Assembly: GCA_023423695.1 (NCBI GenBank)
Contig: JAFAFA010000052.1
Coordinates: 1 to 64,000, forward strand
Length of the DNA: 64,000 nt
Reading direction: 5' to 3'
Origin: Pseudomonadota bacterium
Lineage (GTDB): Bacteria; Pseudomonadota; Alphaproteobacteria; Azospirillales; Azospirillaceae
In this document: one piece after another, positions 59,921 through 64,000 of the stretch
Numbering within the stretch: position 1 is the stretch's first letter
Layout: each line of letters begins with the position of its first letter
The notes under the pieces: model-generated
The model's database searches: none
The model's input: only the letters and a program-made list of their open reading frames with translations
Told to the model about the DNA's origin: nothing
Made by a program: the position numbers and the translations under genes

Positions 59921-60801
59921 GCGTAATGGACCTTGCGCTCGATGAAGCGGAACTGCACCGCGGTCAGAGCGATGACGATCACCATCAGGATCACCGACTG
60001 GGCCGACGATCCGCCGAGGTCGTTGTTGACCACGCCGTCATGGTAGACGCGGAAGATCAGCGTCTCCGTCGCCTTGCCCGGCCCGCCCTGAGTCAGGGCA
60101 TGGATGGTGCCGAAGGTCTCGAAGAAGGCGTAGACCATGTCGACCACCAGCAGGAAGAAGGTGGTCGGCGACAGCAGCGGGAAGGTGATGGTCCAGAAGC
60201 GCCGCACCGGACCGGCCCCGTCGATGCTGGCCGCCTCCATCACCGAGCGCGGGATCGCCTGCAGGCCGGCCAGGAAGAAGATGAAGTTGTAGGCCACCTG
60301 CTTCCAGCTGGCGGCCATGATGACCATCCACAGCGCCTGCCCGCCGTTCAGCCGGTAGTCCCAGTCATAGCCAAGCGCCCTCAGCGCCCGGCCGAAGGAT
60401 CCGATGTCGGGGTTGAAGATGAACATCCACAGCACCGCCGCGACGGCCGGCGCCAGGGCGTAGGGCCAGATCAGCAGCGTCTTGTAGGCGCGCGCGCCCT
60501 TGAGCTTGGAATCGGCCAGCACCGCCAGCAGCAACGCCGTTCCCATCGACAGCACGGTGACCGCGACGCTGAAGATCACGGTGACTTTCAGCGTGTCGAT
60601 GTAGTTCGGGTCGGTCAGCACATGTTCGAAATTCTCGAACCAGACGAACTCGCTGCGGATGCCGAAGGCGTCCTGCAGATGCACCGACTGCCAGACGGCC
60701 TGGGCCGCCGGCCAGATGAAGAACACCAGCGTCACCGCCACCTGCGGCGCAAGCAGCAGGTAGGGCAGCAGCCGGTTGTCGAATGTCACGCGACGCTGCA
60801 A
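59917..60801 (-). CDS. ugpA: sn-Glycerol-3-phosphate ABC transporter permease UgpA
   Basis: A 294-residue permease with six helices. The N-terminus NRLLPYLLLAPQVAVTLVFF and the motif QSVHLQDAFGIRSEFVWFEN are characteristic of UgpA. The EAA loop is EAASIDGAGPVRRFWTITFP near residues 192-211. It is the second gene of the ugp operon. Between it and ugpB lies a perfect 12-base-stem hairpin, a common device for letting the binding protein be made in excess over the membrane subunits. Confidence 0.92.
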   Translation of the reverse strand: MQRRVTFDNRLLPYLLLAPQVAVTLVFFIWPAAQAVWQSVHLQDAFGIRSEFVWFENFEHVLTDPNYIDTLKVTVIFSVAVTVLSMGTALLLAVLADSKLKGARAYKTLLIWPYALAPAVAAVLWMFIFNPDIGSFGRALRALGYDWDYRLNGGQALWMVIMAASWKQVAYNFIFFLAGLQAIPRSVMEAASIDGAGPVRRFWTITFPLLSPTTFFLLVVDMVYAFFETFGTIHALTQGGPGKATETLIFRVYHDGVVNNDLGGSSAQSVILMVIVIALTAVQFRFIERKVHYA

Positions 60802-60839
60802 AGGAAGGTCTTTCGTCGGTTATGCGCAGCAATGGGCGC

Positions 60840-60872
60840 AGAGTCCCCTCCTTCCGAGGAGGAGGGGACTCT
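60840..60872 (-). other. Intercistronic hairpin between ugpB and ugpA
   Basis: AGAGTCCCCTCC (60840-60851) and GGAGGGGACTCT (60861-60872) form a perfect 12-base stem with a nine-base loop. No T tract follows on the minus strand, so it is not a simple terminator. It probably stabilises the upstream ugpB message or attenuates readthrough into the permease genes. Confidence 0.7.
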
Positions 60873-60889
60873 GGATGCTCTTATGGTTC

Positions 60890-62242
60890 TCAGCCCTTGT
60901 TGGCGCGCTCGAAGTTGCGCAGCACGGCGTTGCCGCGCTTCACCGCGGAGTCCAGCGCCTGTTTGGCGTCCTGCTGGCCCTGGAAGGCCTTCTCAAGCTC
61001 TTCCTGGACGATGTTGCGGATCTCCGGCAGGTTGCCCAGCCGCAGGCCCATGCTGTTCTCGGTGGTCGGCGTGCGGGTCAGCTGGGCGGCCGGCACGTCG
61101 GCGCCGGGGTTCTTCTCGTAGAAGCCCTGGGTCTTGGCCAGTTCGAAGCCCTTCATCGTCACCGGGACATAGCCGGTGTCCATGTGCCACTTGGCATCGA
61201 TCTCCGGCCGGGCGAGATAGCCGAAGAACTGCGACACCGCCTTGTATTCGGCCGGCGTGCGCTTGGGCGACGTCATCACCCAGAAGGCGGCGCCGCCGAT
61301 GATGCTGTTCTTCGGGCCGTCCTTGGCGAACTCCGGCCAGTAGGGCAGCGGAGCGGCGCCCCAGGCGAAGGTCGCCTCCTTCAGGATGCGGCTGCGCAGG
61401 CCCGACGAGGCGTGGATCATCGCGCATTCGCCCGACGGGAACAGGGCGTCCGGCTTGTTGTCGCGGCCGCCATACTTGAACAGCCCCTCCTTCTGCATGT
61501 CGATCAGCGTCTGCACATGCTTGACGTAGAGCGGGGCGTCGACCTTCAGCTCGGCGTTCAGGCCGCCGAAGCCGTTGGCCTGGCTGGCAAAGGGGGTGTC
61601 GTGGATGGCGCCCAGCTGTTCGAACTGCGCCCACACCGGCCAGGAGGTGGTCATCGGGCAGCTGGAGCCCGACGCCTTCAGCTTCTTCGTCGCCTCGATC
61701 ATCTCCGGCCAGGTCGCCGGCGGCTTGTTCGGGTCGAGCCCGGCCTTCTGGAAGGCATCCTTGTTGTAGAACATGATGGTGCTGGAGCTGTTGAACGGCA
61801 GCGCCATCATCTTGCCGTCCTTGGACGAGTAATAGCCCTTCACCGCCGGGATGTAGGCGTCGGCGTCGAAGGACGCCCCCGTCTCCTGCATCAGCTGGTA
61901 GACCGGCTTGATCGCCGGGCCGGCGGACATCATCGTTGCCGTTCCGACCTCGAACATCTGGACGACGTGCGGCGCGTTGCCGGCACGGAAGGCGGCGATG
62001 GCCGCCTGCATCGTCTCGGGATAGGCCCCCTTGTAGGAGGCGTTGACCTGGACCGCCTGCTGGCTGTCGTTGAAGTCCTTGACGATCTGCTCAAGCTGGC
62101 CGCCCAGCGGCTGCGGCAGGCCGTGCCAGAAATCGATCACCGTCTTCGATTGCGCCAGGGCCGATCCCGGCAGAGCGGCGAACAGCAGCGCGGTGGTGGT
62201 GGCGGCGCCCGTCAGGAGGGCAAGCTTGCGGCGGGTCAACAT
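60890..62242 (-). CDS. ugpB: sn-Glycerol-3-phosphate-binding periplasmic protein UgpB
   Basis: A 450-residue solute-binding protein with a signal peptide (MLTRRKLALLTGAATTTALL, cleaved near SALAQ at residue 31). Family segments are clear: VIDFWHGLPQPLGGQLEQIV, YKGAYPETMQAAIAAFRAGN, PHVVQMFEVGTATMMS, ALPFNSSSTIMFYNKDAFQK and the C-terminal domain with GFAPDTTP-like features replaced by GYVPVTMKGFEL. Trp and Ser residues lining the glycerol phosphate pocket in E. coli UgpB appear conserved by pattern. It is the first gene of the ugpBAEC operon. In other bacteria this operon responds to phosphate starvation through PhoB and to carbon supply. Confidence 0.93.
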   Translation of the reverse strand: MLTRRKLALLTGAATTTALLFAALPGSALAQSKTVIDFWHGLPQPLGGQLEQIVKDFNDSQQAVQVNASYKGAYPETMQAAIAAFRAGNAPHVVQMFEVGTATMMSAGPAIKPVYQLMQETGASFDADAYIPAVKGYYSSKDGKMMALPFNSSSTIMFYNKDAFQKAGLDPNKPPATWPEMIEATKKLKASGSSCPMTTSWPVWAQFEQLGAIHDTPFASQANGFGGLNAELKVDAPLYVKHVQTLIDMQKEGLFKYGGRDNKPDALFPSGECAMIHASSGLRSRILKEATFAWGAAPLPYWPEFAKDGPKNSIIGGAAFWVMTSPKRTPAEYKAVSQFFGYLARPEIDAKWHMDTGYVPVTMKGFELAKTQGFYEKNPGADVPAAQLTRTPTTENSMGLRLGNLPEIRNIVQEELEKAFQGQQDAKQALDSAVKRGNAVLRNFERANKG

Positions 62243-62540
62243 GCGGTGGGTCTCCCTGTCCCGGTATGGTGCGCGGTTGTCATGAGGGCAATGGGTTGCC
62301 GTCCCGCGACGCTTTCATGAAGTTTTGGTGGCAGACGCATTGGGCCATGTGCTGGCCATCTGTTTGCGCTTGCGAAAAGCACTGATAATTCGATGATCGC
62401 TTTCGAAATTGTTTGGTTGCTCTAATCGTCACACTGCCCATGCATGGCTGGCTCTGTCAAGACGCGGAATTACAGTTTTGTGACGTGCAAAAGCCGCTGG
62501 CCGGAATGTTGCGGAGCGAAAATGGGCGGGCGCGGAAAGG
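62243..62540 (-). promoter_or_regulatory. ugpB upstream region with a weak candidate Pho box
   Basis: 298 bases between ugpB and the next minus-strand gene, with AT-rich parts at 62380-62440 and 62455-62485. On the minus strand the bases 62334-62317 read CTGCCAC-CAAA-ACTTCAT, a degenerate match to a Pho box (two 7-mers of the CTGTCAT type around an A-rich 4-mer), 75 bases before ugpB. No clear -35/-10 pair could be set. The match is weak and could be chance. Confidence 0.25.
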
Positions 62541-64000
62541 CTAACGCGAACAGGTGAGGTCCGGTAGCAATGCGCCCGCCGGAACGGTACCCACCCCCGC
62601 CTGCAGGCTGCGGCTGAGCAGGCGGCGCAGGGCCGCGGGGTCGCAGGGCTTGTGGACCAGCGGGAGGCCGCTGCGGTCGACGCTGCGCAGACGGTCGGGG
62701 TCGGTATCGCCTGTCACGATCACGCCCGGAACGCGCCGGCCGCAACGGGCGCGCACCGCCTGGATGGCGTCGATGCCGGATTCCGGCCCCGACAGGCGCA
62801 GATCGGACAGCACGAGGTCCGGGGAGGCGGCGGCACTGTCCAACTCGGCGCAGGCCTCGACAATGCCGCGGGCGGGGATGACGGCATAGCCCCAGCCGCG
62901 CAGCAGCATGCCGATCCCTTCCAGTTGCATCGCATCATCCTCGATCACCAGCACGGTGCCGGCCTTCGCCGGATCGGCGGAAGCCGACGTTCCGACGGCC
63001 GGCTCCGGCTCGCTGTCGGCGGAATCGTCGCCCGACCGGTCGCCGTCGGAACCGGCCAGCGGCACCTCCACCGCGAAGACCGAGCCCTTGCCGAGCCTGG
63101 AGCGCACCGTCACCGGATGCCCGAGCACCTGCGCCAGCCGGCGCACGATGGCGAGCCCCAGCCCCAGCCCCTGCTTGCGGTCGCGGCCGGGATTGCCGAG
63201 CTGGTGGAAGTCCTCGAAGATCACGGCATGGTTGGCCGGGTCGATGCCGACGCCAGTGTCCCACACCTCGATGCGCAGGCTGTCACCGCGCCGCCGCGCC
63301 GCCAGCAGGATTCCGCCCTTCAGGGTATAGCGCAGGGCGTTAGCCAGGATCGGCCGCAGCAGCCGTTCCATCAGGGCGGGATCGCTGGTGACCTGGGCGT
63401 CTAGCGGACGAACGTTGAACCGCAGCCTCTTGGCCTCCGCCTCCGGCCCGAATTCCTCCAGCATCTTGGCGAGCAGTTCGTCGACCGGGAAGGTCTGCGG
63501 ATTGGCGGCGACCAGCCCGGCTTCCAGCGCCGACACCTCCAGCAGGGCGCGCAGCAGGGTCTCGCCGCCGACGATCGCCTGCTCCAGCTTGTTCGCCAGT
63601 TCGATGGAGGCCGGATCGGTCAGCCGGCCGATCAGCAGATGATGGAACAGGTGCATCGCCTGGAAGGGCTGGCGCAGATCGTGGCTCGCCGCCGACAGGA
63701 ACTTGCCCTTGGCGGTGCGGGCGCGGTCCGCATCGGCACGCGCCTGCACAGCCTCCGCCCGCGCCTCTGCCAGTGCGGCCGCACCGGCGTCGGCGATCAG
63801 CGCCACCGCGCGGACGGCGCCGCCGGCATCCCGCACCGGGCTCAACGCCACGGCCCGCCCGAGGCCGGGAAACGGTCCGGCACTGCTCGCCGGTGTGCCG
63901 GTCGCCAACACCTGGCGCCGCAGCACGTCGATTGCGTCGGCATCCTCTGCCGCCAGCCCGCCCTCCGCCAGGGTCCGCCCTTCCACCGCATCCCGGGCGA
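62541..64000 (-). CDS. Hybrid histidine kinase with C-terminal receiver (HDLRQP type), N-terminus outside window
   Basis: The frame is open through the right edge, so only the C-terminal 486 residues are visible. A PAS-like end (with the conserved VALIADAGAAALAEAR linker) leads into HisKA with SAASHDLRQPFQAMHLFHHL, HATPase_c (ILANALRYTLKGGI, DTGVGI, QGLGLGLAIVRRLAQVLGHP) and, after an Asp/Ser/Glu-rich linker, a receiver domain (VIEDDAM, acceptor Asp in PDLVLSDLRLSG, Thr in VTGDTDPD, Lys in LVHKPCDP). The catalytic core is very close to that of the CHASE kinase at 25636 and the receiver to that of 28145. The 5' sensor part and membrane topology are unknown. Confidence 0.88.
   Translation of the reverse strand, partial: ARDAVEGRTLAEGGLAAEDADAIDVLRRQVLATGTPASSAGPFPGLGRAVALSPVRDAGGAVRAVALIADAGAAALAEARAEAVQARADADRARTAKGKFLSAASHDLRQPFQAMHLFHHLLIGRLTDPASIELANKLEQAIVGGETLLRALLEVSALEAGLVAANPQTFPVDELLAKMLEEFGPEAEAKRLRFNVRPLDAQVTSDPALMERLLRPILANALRYTLKGGILLAARRRGDSLRIEVWDTGVGIDPANHAVIFEDFHQLGNPGRDRKQGLGLGLAIVRRLAQVLGHPVTVRSRLGKGSVFAVEVPLAGSDGDRSGDDSADSEPEPAVGTSASADPAKAGTVLVIEDDAMQLEGIGMLLRGWGYAVIPARGIVEACAELDSAAASPDLVLSDLRLSGPESGIDAIQAVRARCGRRVPGVIVTGDTDPDRLRSVDRSGLPLVHKPCDPAALRRLLSRSLQAGVGTVPAGALLPDLTCSR

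Overview
The window is high-GC, densely coded chromosomal DNA from an alphaproteobacterium. The gene content points to the Rhodospirillales and most likely to Azospirillum or a close relative: a flagellin, many PAS/histidine-kinase signalling proteins, two phasins for polyhydroxybutyrate granules, an alphaproteobacterial-type LexA (SOS) box, a MaoC-Pta/AckA pair and a SpoIIE-phosphatase partner-switching module. This placement is inferred from gene families. I see no integrase, insertion sequence, CRISPR array, tRNA or rRNA gene. It reads as core and shell genome rather than a mobile island.

Left part (1-25 kb). The end of a flagellin gene with its terminator is followed by a secreted S10 peptidase, a chemoreceptor, a bacteriohemerythrin and pyrE. 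From 11274 down to 6012 on the minus strand lies a tight operon of four glycosyltransferase-like genes: a GT10 fucosyltransferase, an unassigned transferase, a TPR protein closely resembling eukaryotic O-GlcNAc transferase (GT41), and a GT7 enzyme with the full motif set of animal beta-1,4-galactosyltransferases. Read together they could build a Lewis-X-like glycan, Gal(Fuc)GlcNAc, on protein Ser/Thr. This is the most interesting prediction here. Next come an envelope block (ileS, lspA, a DUF3035 lipoprotein, two M16 peptidase subunits), pgi, an AmpR-like regulator without an adjacent ampC, and an acetate node (pta fused to a MaoC domain, then ackA).

Middle part (25-51 kb). Three histidine kinases lie together, two of them of the HDLRQP type, followed by mmcB under a perfect GTTC-N7-GTTC SOS box, a receiver-Hpt protein, a D-Ala-D-Ala carboxypeptidase with a SPOR domain, an orphan lipoprotein and a lone Anbu-type proteasome-like peptidase. 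Two phasin genes have near-identical promoters, with a PhaR-like operator placed exactly 38 bases from the start of each -35 box. clpS-clpA and NAD kinase follow. A minus-strand operon encodes a STAS anti-anti-sigma factor, an RsbW-like kinase and a receiver-PP2C phosphatase, a complete partner-switching set. It diverges from a translationally coupled sensor kinase, hybrid kinase and DUF1329 operon.

Right part (51-64 kb). Small stress and membrane proteins, an ankyrin-repeat protein, a divergent CobD/CbiB homologue, a DMT exporter, a DHH phosphoesterase operon, htpX and an SDHAF4-like succinate dehydrogenase assembly factor lead to a ugpBAEC glycerol-3-phosphate ABC operon with a perfect hairpin between ugpB and ugpA. 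The window ends inside a third HDLRQP hybrid kinase. GC-rich paired inverted palindromes recur in three intergenic regions.
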